The notes beneath the pieces are model-generated. The model was not told where the DNA came from, searched no databases, and saw only the letters and a program-made list of their open reading frames with translations. From assembly GCA_963746885.1 (NCBI GenBank), contig CAVVDM010000007.1:62001-126000 (forward strand): a DNA stretch of 64,000 nt, given 5' to 3'. The position numbers and the translations under genes are program-made. Origin of the DNA: DATARH01 sp963746885 (GTDB lineage Bacteria > Pseudomonadota > Alphaproteobacteria > ATCC43930 > CGMCC-115725). Below are positions 40,303-49,444 of this stretch, piece after piece. The first letter of the stretch is position 1. Each line of letters starts with the position of its first letter.

Positions 40303-41646
40303 GTGGAAATCGGCCAGTCACGCATCGGCAGCGTTCTCGTGCTGCGGCCGGTTGGGCGGCTCGACAATGTCACCAGCGCCGAATTCCAGCCTGTCGTGCT
40401 GGAGGCGGTTTTGGGTGGCGGGTCGGACGTCATCATCGATCTAGACGCCGTCGATTACATCTCGAGCGCCGGGCTGCGCTCCTTGATGACCGCCTCGAAG
40501 ATGAAGGCAAAAGGCCGCCGGTTGGCGGTGACCGGGCTGCGCACCGTCGTGCAGGAGGTCTTCGCGATCAGCCGCTTCCATCACGTGATCACGGTCTTCG
40601 GCTCGGTCGACGAGGCCATCGCCGAGTGGCAGCGGGTGAGCGCGCCGGAAGAGGCCTTGCGGGGCGAACCCGTAGCGGCGGCTCCGATTCCAGTACGCTT
40701 CTGGGGTACCCGTGGCTCGTTGCCGGCGCCGCTCGGCCCGGCCGCGGTGCGGACGAAAATCCACCAGGCGCTGCTCGCGGCGTGCGAACGCGGTCTCCGG
40801 GACCCCGAAGAAATCGATTTGTTTATCGAGCGCGAACTGCCGTTCACGGTCCGTGGCACATTCGGCGGCAATACGAGTTGCGTCGAGATCGACACCGGCG
40901 GCGACGAATATCTGTTGTGCGATCTCGGCACCGGGGTGCGCGAGTTCGGCAATCGCGTCCTGGCCGAACACGGGCCGGGCCGGCCGCATTGCTTCAACGT
41001 CTTCCTCTCGCATGTCCATTGGGACCACATCATGGGGTTCCCATTCTTTGGGCCGGCCTATATTCCGGGCAATCGCATCCGGATACACGGCTGCCACAAG
41101 GGGCTGCGTGAGGCCATGCTGCGCCAGCAATCGGCGCCGTGCTTCCCGGTCACGCTTGGCTCTCTGCCCGCGGCGATCGAGTTTATCGAGCTGGAACCCG
41201 ACATCGAGTACCAAGCCGCCGGGTTTTCGGTCACGGCGATCCGGCAGTTCCACGAGGGCGAATCCTACGGCTACCGATTTTCCCGGGGCGGCAAATCGAT
41301 CGTCTATTCGACCGACTGCGAGCACAAGGAATCGGTACTCGACGAATCGTACCCGTTCGTCAAATTTTTCCGCGATGCCGATCTGTTGATCTTCGATGCG
41401 ATGTATTCGCTCGCCGACACCGTCTCGGTTAAAGAGGATTGGGGACATTCGAGCAATATCGTAGCGGTCGAGTTGGCGCAGCTCGCTCATGTCAAGCGGC
41501 TGGTCCTGTTTCACCACGAGCCGGCTTTTGACGACACGACGATCGACCGGTTGCGCCGCGAGACAATCCGCTACGAGGAAATCAGCCGCGACGAACACCA
41601 GGTCACGGTGGTCTCGGCTTATGACGGGTTGGAGCTGATCGTCTGA
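40303..41646 (+). CDS. STAS domain fused to MBL-fold metallohydrolase
   Basis: 447-residue two-domain protein. Residues 1 to about 105 form a STAS/anti-sigma-factor-antagonist domain with GRLDNVTSAEF and DAVDYISSAGLRSLM; the SSAG serine is where SpoIIAA-like proteins are phosphorylated. From about 128 (PVRFWGTRGSLPAPLG) a metallo-beta-lactamase domain follows, with FGGNTSCVEI, the zinc motif HVHWDHIMGFPF, YSTDCEH and LFHHEPAF. This resembles the class-II-like cyclic phosphodiesterase group. Start is GTG. The fusion suggests a hydrolase gated by phosphorylation of its STAS domain; no partner kinase is in view. Confidence 0.88.
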   Translation: MEIGQSRIGSVLVLRPVGRLDNVTSAEFQPVVLEAVLGGGSDVIIDLDAVDYISSAGLRSLMTASKMKAKGRRLAVTGLRTVVQEVFAISRFHHVITVFGSVDEAIAEWQRVSAPEEALRGEPVAAAPIPVRFWGTRGSLPAPLGPAAVRTKIHQALLAACERGLRDPEEIDLFIERELPFTVRGTFGGNTSCVEIDTGGDEYLLCDLGTGVREFGNRVLAEHGPGRPHCFNVFLSHVHWDHIMGFPFFGPAYIPGNRIRIHGCHKGLREAMLRQQSAPCFPVTLGSLPAAIEFIELEPDIEYQAAGFSVTAIRQFHEGESYGYRFSRGGKSIVYSTDCEHKESVLDESYPFVKFFRDADLLIFDAMYSLADTVSVKEDWGHSSNIVAVELAQLAHVKRLVLFHHEPAFDDTTIDRLRRETIRYEEISRDEHQVTVVSAYDGLELIV

Positions 41647-41660
41647 GACGCGGCTCGCCG

Positions 41661-42815
41661 CTACGGCGCGTTGTGGCGCCGCAGAAAATCGATCAACAGG
41701 CGACTGACCGCGTCGGATTGCTCCTGCTGCACCCAGTGGCCGGCGCCGTCGAGCAGGTGGACGCCGTCCATCCGCGGGCAGGCCACGTCCTGCATACGCT
41801 CGACCGCCCCGGGCCGCTGGTAGACGCCCCAATCGCTCTTGCCCGAGATGAAGATCGACCGGCACGTCAATGGTACGCCCGGAAAACAGCTGCAGTTCGC
41901 TTTCAAAAGCGCCGCCGGTGCGCGAGCGATACCAGTTCAGCCCGCCCTGGAAGCCGGTTCTGCCGGTATTCGCCGGCGTAAACCGCGAGCTCCTCCTCGG
42001 GCAGCCACCGGCAGGCGGCGATCTCGGCGGCGGACGGCATCTCCTTGGCCACCGCAGCCGGCATGTCGTCGGCCAGGTCCATGATGTAATAGGTCGGCAT
42101 CTTCGCCAATTCGTCGGCATTCCACGCTTGCAGGCGATGCGGTCTATTGTCCTTCCAGTCGGCGCTCTTGTGGTGGAAATAGGCGCGCAGGAAATCGTGG
42201 ACGCCCTGTTTGCAATGCCACATCTGGGCATTGGCCGGCCGCGTCGAGTAATACCATTGGTAATGCTTGCGCGGCCGCGGCAAGGCCGCCAACGCCTCGT
42301 GGATCGACGGGCTGGCGGGCACCGCGGGCGGCCTCCCATCGGTGTCGAACGGCAGCTCCGGCGGTCCGGCGAAAGGCGCGCTCATCAGTGCCAGCGAGCG
42401 GAACAAATCGGGCCGCACCAGCGCACACCAAGCGGCGACCGAGGCGCCAAAATCGTGGCCCGACGACCGCGGCGACCGAGCGACAGCCAAGCGCCACGAC
42501 CAGGCCCAACGCATCGCGCACCGCGTTGAGCAGCCGGAACGGGCGCAAATCGGCATCGTAATCGGCGCTCCAGCCGGTAGTGCGGCCGTAGCCGCGCTGG
42601 TCCGGGGCAACGACGTGATACCCGGCGTCGGCAAGTGCCGGCATCACCTTGCGCCACGAATAGGCGATTTCCGGAAAGCCGTGCAGCAACAGCACAAGCG
42701 GCCGTCCCGCCGAGGCAAACCCCGCCTCCAGCACATGCATGTCGAGGCCGTTGATATCGCGCACGATGCGCGCGCGGATGCCGGCCGGCAAAACGGCTTC
42801 GTCCAGCGGGGTCAT
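41661..42815 (-). CDS. Epoxide hydrolase-like alpha/beta hydrolase, three frameshifts
   Basis: Alpha/beta hydrolase related to soluble epoxide hydrolases. HGFPEIAYSWR (oxyanion HGFP) is near residue 40, DQRGYGRT near 70, and the nucleophile elbow VVGHDFGA near 102. WYRSRTGG supplies a cap-domain region, PVIFISGKSDWGVY the acid, and GAGHWVQQEQ the His near the end. Three single extra bases (about 42459-42461, 41958-41959 and 41856) must be removed to read it through; repaired length is about 383 residues. None lies in a GANTC site. The start overlaps the preceding stop as TAATG. Possibly a real pseudogene, but the pattern matches the window-wide errors. Confidence 0.78.
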
Positions 42816-43729
42816 TAGAACCCGACCATCGCCGGCGCCTGCGATTCGCTCTGCTGCTCGACCGTCGGGACGCCGTCTGTCAGGGTCGTGCGTCGCAGGT
42901 CGCGCGGGTAGGTCGTGTCCTCGAAGCGCCGTGCGCGGTGCATCACCGTACGGTTGTCCCACATCACCAGATCGCCGACCCGCCATTTGTGCGAATAGAC
43001 GAACTCGCGCTCCGTCGCGTGTTCGGTCAGTTCGCGCAGCAGCAACAGCGCCTCCGGCACGGGCCAGCCGACGATCCGCCCGGCATGCGAGGACAGATAG
43101 AGCGACTTGCGCCCGGTCTTCCGGTGGGTACGTACGAGGCGCTGGCGCACCGGCGCGAAATCGCGCTCCTCCTGCTCGGTGAACGGGACGCCGAGCGTCC
43201 CCTTCGAGTAGATGCGGCTGTGCTCACAGACGAGATCCGCGATCAGCGCCTTGGTCCTACGGTCGAGCGCGTCATAGGCGGCGCGCATGTCGGCAAATTC
43301 GGTGTTGCCGCCCTCGGGCGGGACGACATGCGCGCAGAGCAGTGAATAGCGCGCCGGGATGACTTTGTAGCTGCTGTCGCTGTGCCACAGCTGGTTGCCC
43401 AGCCCGAACAGCCGCTTGCGGTCGTCGCGCTCGAGGATATGGTCGCCGGGGCCGAGATTCGAGATATCGGCCAGCGCCGGGTTATCGAGCCGCTTGCCGG
43501 CGGGGCTCTGGATCTGCGTATAGGGCGGCTCCAGCTCGCCAAAATTCCTGGTGAAGGCGACCTGCTGCTCGGTGGTGAGCGGCCGCTCGCGGTGGAACAC
43601 CAGCACCGCGTACTGGTCCATTCCGGCGTCGATCGCCGTCGCCTCGTCGACCGTCAGCGTCCGGGCGATATCGATGCCCCGGCACTCGGCGCCGATGACG
43701 GGATGAAGCGGCTTGAAGGTGATGGCCAT
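42815..43729 (-). CDS. TauD/TfdA family Fe(II)/2-oxoglutarate dioxygenase (1)
   Basis: Non-haem iron dioxygenase of 304 residues using 2-oxoglutarate and oxygen to hydroxylate or cleave a small substrate. The iron facial triad appears as LWHSDSSYK (H-x-D) near residue 115 and DNRTVMHRA near 260, with the 2-oxoglutarate Arg in RDLRRTTL. GAECRGIDIARTL at the N-terminus is the family start. It is co-transcribed with the epoxide-hydrolase-like gene and divergent from a second dioxygenase. Related to 2,4-D/taurine dioxygenases; the substrate is unknown. Confidence 0.88.
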   Translation of the reverse strand: MAITFKPLHPVIGAECRGIDIARTLTVDEATAIDAGMDQYAVLVFHRERPLTTEQQVAFTRNFGELEPPYTQIQSPAGKRLDNPALADISNLGPGDHILERDDRKRLFGLGNQLWHSDSSYKVIPARYSLLCAHVVPPEGGNTEFADMRAAYDALDRRTKALIADLVCEHSRIYSKGTLGVPFTEQEERDFAPVRQRLVRTHRKTGRKSLYLSSHAGRIVGWPVPEALLLLRELTEHATEREFVYSHKWRVGDLVMWDNRTVMHRARRFEDTTYPRDLRRTTLTDGVPTVEQQSESQAPAMVGF

Positions 43730-43825
43730 CGCAATCCTCCGGCGAGATTGTCGCGAGAATACCGCAGAGCCGTTAAATTTGCTCTACATTGACCGCAACA
43801 CAGCCGGACGGAAAGGACGCGCGCA

Positions 43826-44746
43826 ATGCCGACGATCGAACCGACGGGAGCGGTGCTGGGCGCGACGGTGACCGGGATCGACCTGGCGCAGCCGCTCCGC
43901 GAACCGGATTTCGCGCAGATCCTGCTGGCCCTCGGACGTTACGGGGTTTTGCGCTTTCCCGACCAGCATCTCGACCTCGGTGCGCTGAAGCGGTTTTCCG
44001 AGCAATTCGGCGAGATTCAGGGCAGCCCCGTGCGCGGGCTCGACCAGACGCGCGAATATCCCGAGATCGATATCCTGTCGAACCTCAAAGAGGACGGCAA
44101 CTACATCGGCAGCCCCGATGCCGGGCAGGACTGGCACACCGACATGACCTACCGCGAGGTGCCCGGCTTCGTGAACGTGCTCTACGGCATCCGCATCCCG
44201 CAGCGCGACGGGAAGCCCCTCGGCGGCACCGAATTCTCCAGCATGCACGCCGCCTATGACGCGCTTCCCGCCGAACTCAAGACGCGACTCCAAGGCATGA
44301 CCGCGACCCACAACATCGAGAAATTCTGGGAGCACATGCGGAAGAACCACGCCAGCCCGCGGCCGCCGATGACCGACGAGCAGCGCCGCCGCCGGCCGCC
44401 TGTCGTCCATCCGGTGTTCCTGACCCATCCGATCACCGGGCGCCAAGTCCTTTACTGCAACCCTGGCTTCACGGTGCGCATCAACCAATTGCCGGAGCGG
44501 GAAAGCGACGAGATCCTGGAGTTTTTGTTCGCCCACCAGCTGCAGGACAGGTTTCGCTACACCAATGTGTGGAGCGAGAACGACCTCTTGCTGTGGGACC
44601 ATCTCGGCACGATCCACCGCGCGATCGCCGATTACCGCCCCGATGAGATCCGGCTGATCCGGCGCTGCCAGGTCATGGCGACAAAGGTGTTTGACCCGGC
44701 GTTCCTGCGCCCGGCGCGAGCGCTGGCGGCTGCCGGCGCGGCTTAG
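43826..44746 (+). CDS. TauD/TfdA family Fe(II)/2-oxoglutarate dioxygenase (2)
   Basis: 306-residue dioxygenase with GATVTGIDLAQPL at the N-terminus and the iron triad in DWHTDMTYREVP (H-x-D) near residue 103 and WDHLGTIHRA near 260. The likely 2-oxoglutarate Arg is in IRLIRRCQVMA. It is only distantly similar to dioxygenase (1), so they are not a recent duplication. It precedes the flavin-dependent monooxygenase gene by 22 bases and is probably co-transcribed with it. Confidence 0.88.
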   Translation: MPTIEPTGAVLGATVTGIDLAQPLREPDFAQILLALGRYGVLRFPDQHLDLGALKRFSEQFGEIQGSPVRGLDQTREYPEIDILSNLKEDGNYIGSPDAGQDWHTDMTYREVPGFVNVLYGIRIPQRDGKPLGGTEFSSMHAAYDALPAELKTRLQGMTATHNIEKFWEHMRKNHASPRPPMTDEQRRRRPPVVHPVFLTHPITGRQVLYCNPGFTVRINQLPERESDEILEFLFAHQLQDRFRYTNVWSENDLLLWDHLGTIHRAIADYRPDEIRLIRRCQVMATKVFDPAFLRPARALAAAGAA

Positions 44747-44768
44747 ACATCGAACCGAGGGACACCCG

Positions 44769-45792
44769 ATGAAATTCGGCATCTTCATGAACGCGCAGCA
44801 GCCGCGCGGCGACGACCCGGTGCGGCGCTTCCGCGAGGCGGTGGCGCAGGCGCGCCTCGCGCGCGAGGCCGGCTTCGATGCGCTCGCCGCCGGCCATCAC
44901 TATCTGTCGCCGCCCTACCAGTCGTTGCAGAGCCTGCCGTTGCTGGCGCGGCTTGCCGGCGAGGTGCCGGGGATGGAGCTGTGCCTGTCGGTGCTGCTCT
45001 TGGCGCTGCTCAACCCGGTGCAGACCGCCGAGGAGGTCGCCAGTCTCGACATCATGTCGGAAGGCAGGGTCGTGTTCGGCATCGGCATCGGCTATCGCGA
45101 TGTCGAATACGAGGCGTTCGGCATGACCTCGCGCGAGCGGGTGCCGCGCATGCTCGAGGGGCTGCGAACTGATCAAGCGGCTGTGGACCGAGGAGGCGGT
45201 GACCTTCGAGGGCCGCTTCTTCCGGGTGCACGACGCGACGTGCACGATCCGCCCGGTGCAAAAGCCGTTCCCGCCGATCTGGATCGCCGCCAATGCCGAC
45301 GCGGCCGTGCTGCGTACCGCGCGCATGGGCCTGTCGTGGTTCGTCAACCCACACGCCGCGCTGCCGACGATCGAGCGCCAGTGGCAGCGCTACAAGCAGA
45401 CGCTGGCCGAGGCCAGGCAGCCGATGCCGAGCGCCCGGCCGATCTGTCTCGAGCTGCATGTCGCGCCGACTCACGAGGAAGCGGTCGAGACCGCGCGCCC
45501 GTTCCTCGAAGCCAAATACGCCGCCTACGCCGAATGGGGCCAGGACAAGGTGCTGCCCGGCGAGGAGAGCTTCCGCGTCGCGTTCGACGACCTCGCGCGC
45601 GACCGCTTCATCCTCGGCACCCCCGACGAGGTCATCGAGCAGATCGAGGAGCGGGTGCGGCGGCTCGAATCCAATTATCTGATCTTCCGGTGCGGCTGGC
45701 CCGGCATGGAGTCTGCCAAGATCCTTCGCGTCATCGAGATGATGGGACAGAAGGTCCTGCCGCATTTTCACGCCAAATACGGCCGCGGCTGA
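44769..45792 (+). CDS. LLM-class flavin-dependent monooxygenase, one frameshift
   Basis: Luciferase-like monooxygenase, a TIM-barrel enzyme using reduced FMN or F420. The N-terminus MKFGIFMNAQQPRGDDPVRR and AREAGFDALAAGHHYL are typical, as are SEGRVVFGIGIGYRDVEYEAFG and PPIWIAANADAAV. The frame breaks near 45165-45167; dropping one A gives LRLIKRLWTEEAVTFEGRFF. Repaired length is about 340 residues. It follows a dioxygenase gene and precedes an alpha/beta hydrolase, consistent with a catabolic operon. Confidence 0.86.
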
Positions 45793-45802
45793 CGACGACG
45801 CG

Positions 45803-46453
45803 GTGAGCGCGGCGGCGTTTCAGCAAGGCGGGGTTCGCGGCTTTCTGCACCAGCCGGACCAACCGAGCGGCGACGGGCTGGTGCTGACCCATGGCGCCGG
45901 CGGCAACTGTGCCGCGCCGCTCCTAGTGGCGGTGGCGCAGGCATTTGCCGCTAGCGGACTCGTCGTGCTGCGCTGTGACCTGCCGTTTCGCCAGCTTCGG
46001 CCGAAGGGCCCGCCGTCGCCTTCCGGTGCCGCCCGCGACCGTGCCGGACTGCGCGAGGCGGTGGACGCACTGCGCCCGATGTTGTCCGGACGGGTGTTTC
46101 TCGGCGGGCAATCCTACGGTGGGCGACAGGCGACCATGCTCGCTGCAGACGAGCCCGGGTTGGTCGACGGGCTGCTCGCGCTGTCCTATCCGCTGCACCC
46201 GCCGGGCAAGCCGGAGCGATCGCGCACCGAGCATTTCCCACGGCTGCAAGTTCCGATCGTATTCGTCCAGGGCACGGCCGACCCCTTCGGATCGGTCACG
46301 GAGTTGCGCGCCGCCATCGCGTTGATTCCGGCGCCCGCCAAGGTCATCGAGATCGACGGCGCGGGCCACGATCTGCGCCGCGGACATTTCGCCCTCGATC
46401 CAGTGGTCACGGTGCTGACGGCGCCGCGGGATCAAACGAGCCGGCGTCCGTAA
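45803..46453 (+). CDS. Alpha/beta hydrolase (KANL3/Tex30-like)
   Basis: 216-residue hydrolase. The oxyanion region is LTHGAGGN near residue 30, the nucleophile elbow GGQSYGGRQ near 101, the acid in VQGTADPFG near 155, and the His in GAGHDLRRG near 190, so the triad is complete. DLPFRQ and PPGKPERSRTEHF are features of the KANL3/Tex30 group of small intracellular hydrolases. GTG start at 45803, 10 bases after the monooxygenase stop. The substrate is not predictable. Confidence 0.85.
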   Translation: MSAAAFQQGGVRGFLHQPDQPSGDGLVLTHGAGGNCAAPLLVAVAQAFAASGLVVLRCDLPFRQLRPKGPPSPSGAARDRAGLREAVDALRPMLSGRVFLGGQSYGGRQATMLAADEPGLVDGLLALSYPLHPPGKPERSRTEHFPRLQVPIVFVQGTADPFGSVTELRAAIALIPAPAKVIEIDGAGHDLRRGHFALDPVVTVLTAPRDQTSRRP

Positions 46454-46593
46454 CCCCGCAGCTTGTCGAGCCAACGTTGTGGGCGCGCTGCGCCGCATCG
46501 TGCCCCCATCGTGATCAAATGTTGGGCATTCGGTGAGGGCGCGCTACGATCGCCGCAACCGCGTCGCAGGGCGGCGAGAGTTTGGGAGGGCGC

Positions 46594-48181
46594 TTGTCGA
46601 TCGCCGAGGCACGCCGGCCGCCTGGGCGCGCCGGGCGGACCGAGCCGGCGCCGGCGCCGGCGGTGGTCGTGCGCTCGCCGCCTGGCCTGTTCAGCATCAG
46701 CGCGCGGCAGTGGCTGATCCTGCTGACCGTACAGCTCTCGACCTTGCTGTTCGGCATGACGATCACGCTCGCCAATGTCGTGCTGCCGCAGATCCGGGGC
46801 AGCATGTCCGCCACCCAGGACGAGATCTCCTGGGTCATCACGCTGAACCTGGTGGCAACCGCCGTCGCCACGCCGATGACCGGCTGGCTCGCCGCCCGGC
46901 TCGGCTGGCGCAACGTGATGTTTTTCAGCGTCCTCGGCTTCACGGTCTGCTCGTTCATGTGCGGCGTCGCCGACAGCCTCGACTCGCTGATTCTGTACCG
47001 AGTCGGCCAGGGGCTGTTCGGCGCGACGATCATGCCGATGGGCCAGGGCATCGTGCTCGCCACCTTCCCGCGCGAGCTGCACGCGACGGTGATGGTGATC
47101 TGGGGCGCCGGCAGCGTGATGGGGCCGGTGTTCGGCCCGATCTTCGGCAGCATGATGGCGGAAACCTACAACTGGCGCGCCGCGTTCTTCATGATCGTGC
47201 CGCCCGGCCTCGTCGCGATGACCTGCATCTGGTTCGCGCTGGCGGAATACAACACGCGGTCTCGGCTCCAATTTGATTGGACCGGCTTCCTCGCGCTGTC
47301 GGTGGCGATCACCGGGCTGCAGCTGATGATCGACCGCGGCCAGCGCCTCGACTGGTTCGATTCGCCCGAGATCTGCCTCGATGCCGGGGTGGCGGCGATC
47401 GCCTTCTGGATTTTCGTTGCACACAGCCTGACCGCATCGCGGCCCTTCCTCGACCCGAAGCTCCTGCTCGACCGGAATTTTTCGATCGGCCTCCTGATCG
47501 CGTTCTTCATGGGCATGCTGAGCTTTACCAGCCTCGTGCTGTTCCCGAGCCTGCTGCATGACCTGCGCGACTATCCCGACAGCACGATCGGCATGCTGCT
47601 GGCGGCGCGCGGCACCGGCAACTGGATGGCGTTTCTCGTCGTCGTTCCGTTTTCAAAGCGCTTTCCGCGGCTCGCCGTCGCCACCGGGCTGGCGGCGCAG
47701 GCCTTCGCCGCCTGGTCGATGGCGCAATTCGACATCAACCTGTCGAGCTCTCGATGTGTTCTGGACCAACGCGCTGCAGGGGTTCGGCTTCGGGCTTGCC
47801 TACACGCCGATGACGGTGCTGGCCTTCGCCACCCTGCCAGCCCATCAGATCACCGAAGGCTCGGGGGTCTTCACGCTGGTGCGCAACTTCGGGTCGAGCC
47901 TCTATATTTCGGTGACCGTGGTGATGCTGGTGCGCTCGACTGCGGCGAACTATTCCCGGATGACCGAGTTCATCACGCCCTACAACAAGGCCCTCGCCTT
48001 TCCCGGCCTCCCGTCGGCGTGGACTACGGACACGGCAAGCGGACTGATGCGGCTGGCCAATCAGATCCAGCAGCAGGCGGCGATGATCGGTTACATCAAC
48101 GCGTTTTATCTGCTGGCGACGACCGCTGCGGCCGGCGTGCCGTTGGTGTGGCTGATGCGCGCGGCGCCGCGCCGGCGCTGA
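46594..48181 (+). CDS. DHA2-family MFS exporter (second copy type), one frameshift
   Basis: EmrB/QacA-like 14-helix transporter, about 528 residues after repair. Signature regions are TLANVVLPQIRGSMSATQDEISWV, broken here into ITLANVVLPQ and DEISWVITLN, then GWLAARLGWRN after TM2 and GPIFGSMMAETYNWRAAFF at TM5. One extra base near 47746-47752 breaks the frame; the next frame resumes DVFWTNALQGFGFGLAYTPM. The TTG at 46594 after GGGAGGG is the likeliest start, with spacing rather short. Related to the exporter at 12585-14117 but clearly diverged. Confidence 0.83.
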
Positions 48182-48259
48182 GGCACCTGCCGCTGGACCC
48201 CCGCGTTGTCGAAGGCGACAATACCCCGCTCCCGAGTAAACAGCAGGAAACTGGAAGCA

Positions 48260-48946
48260 ATGGACGAGGAAGTGCTGGCCGGGGTGCGCGCCTGCGTATT
48301 CGATGCCTATGGCACGCTGTTCGATTATGCCTCGGCCGCCGCCAACTGCCGCGACCTGCTCGGCGACAAGGCCGACCGACTGACAGCGCTGTGGCGCGAC
48401 AAGCAGCTGCAATACAGCTGGCTGCGGGCGGTGCAGGGACGGCACGCCGATTTTTGGCAGGTCACCGGCGAGGCGCTCGAGTTTGCGCTGGAAACCCTCG
48501 ACCTGCCTAGCGACCGGCTGCGCGACCGGCTGATGAACCTCTACCTGCAGCTCGACGCCTTTGCGGAAGTGCCCGATGCGCTGCGGCGGCTGAAGGCGGC
48601 CGGACTGGTAACCGCGATCCTGTCAAACGGTGCGCCGGCGATGCTGGCCTCGGCCGTCGCAAATTCCGGCATCGGCGGTTTGCTCGATTTCGTCCTGTCG
48701 GTCGAGGAGGTCGGGGTCTACAAGCCGCATCCGCGCGTCTATCAGCTTGCTGTCGACCGGCTCGCGCTCGCCCCGGGCGCGATCGTGTTTCTGTCGTCAA
48801 ACGCGTGGGACGCCTATGCCGCGTCGGCGTTCGGCATGCGGGTCGTATGGTGCAACCGCTACGGCCAGCGCGCCGAGCACCTGCCGGGACGCCCCGACCG
48901 CGAGATCCGCACCCTCGCCGATCTGCCGGCACTCATGTCTCGGTAG
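48260..48946 (+). CDS. HAD type II (2-haloacid dehalogenase-like)
   Basis: 228-residue L-2-haloacid dehalogenase-type protein. Nucleophile Asp in CVFDAYGTLFDYAS near residue 13, Ser/Asn in AILSNGAPAML near 115, Lys in GVYKPHPRVYQLA near 150, and FLSSNAWDAYAASAFG near 172, the signature of true haloacid dehalogenases. This could release halide from 2-haloalkanoates, but the family also contains other phosphatases or dehalogenases. The start at 48260 (MDEEVLAG) has GGAAAC and GGAAG upstream. Its end overlaps the opposite-strand gene by 14 bases. Confidence 0.87.
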   Translation: MDEEVLAGVRACVFDAYGTLFDYASAAANCRDLLGDKADRLTALWRDKQLQYSWLRAVQGRHADFWQVTGEALEFALETLDLPSDRLRDRLMNLYLQLDAFAEVPDALRRLKAAGLVTAILSNGAPAMLASAVANSGIGGLLDFVLSVEEVGVYKPHPRVYQLAVDRLALAPGAIVFLSSNAWDAYAASAFGMRVVWCNRYGQRAEHLPGRPDREIRTLADLPALMSR

Positions 48947-49370
48947 GGCCGAGGCCGAGGCGCGGGATCTCGATCGCCGGGCAGCGATCCATCACGACCT
49001 TGAGGCCGTGCGCCGCGGCACGCGACGCCGCGGCGGCATCCACGACGCCAAGCTGCATCCAGACCGCCTTGGCGCCGATCGCGATCGCGTCGTCGACCGC
49101 CGCTCCGGCGAGTTCGCTGCGGCGGAAGATATCGACCATGTCGACCGGCTCCGGGATTTCCGACAGCGCCGCATAGCAGTGCTCGCCCAGGATCGTCTCG
49201 CCGGCGGCGAACGGATTGACCGGGATCGTGCGATAGCCGTGGCGCTGCAGGTAGCGCATGACGCCGTGGCTCGGTCGGTGCGGCCGCGGGCTGGCGCCGA
49301 CCACCGCGATCGTGCGGGTCGTCGTCAGGATGTCGCGCAGATATGCGTCGGAGTAGCTTGGCTGATCCAT
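48933..49370 (-). CDS. CoA-binding (Rossmann) domain protein
   Basis: 145-residue stand-alone CoA-binding domain of the YccU type, similar to the N-terminal part of acetyl-CoA synthetase (ADP-forming). IAVVGASPRPHRPSHGVMRYL carries the nucleotide-binding loop near residue 20, followed by GYRTIPVNPF and PVDMVDIFRR. AVWMQLGVVD is the conserved middle strand. The start at 49370 (MDQPSYSDAYL) is chosen by family fit. No enzymatic role is established for single-domain members. Confidence 0.82.
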   Translation of the reverse strand: MDQPSYSDAYLRDILTTTRTIAVVGASPRPHRPSHGVMRYLQRHGYRTIPVNPFAAGETILGEHCYAALSEIPEPVDMVDIFRRSELAGAAVDDAIAIGAKAVWMQLGVVDAAAASRAAAHGLKVVMDRCPAIEIPRLGLGPTET

Positions 49371-49444
49371 GACCGCACCCTGGCCCCTTGCCTCGCAACG
49401 GCGGAAGTGGATCATCGACGAATTGCTTGCCGGAGAGAACACCC

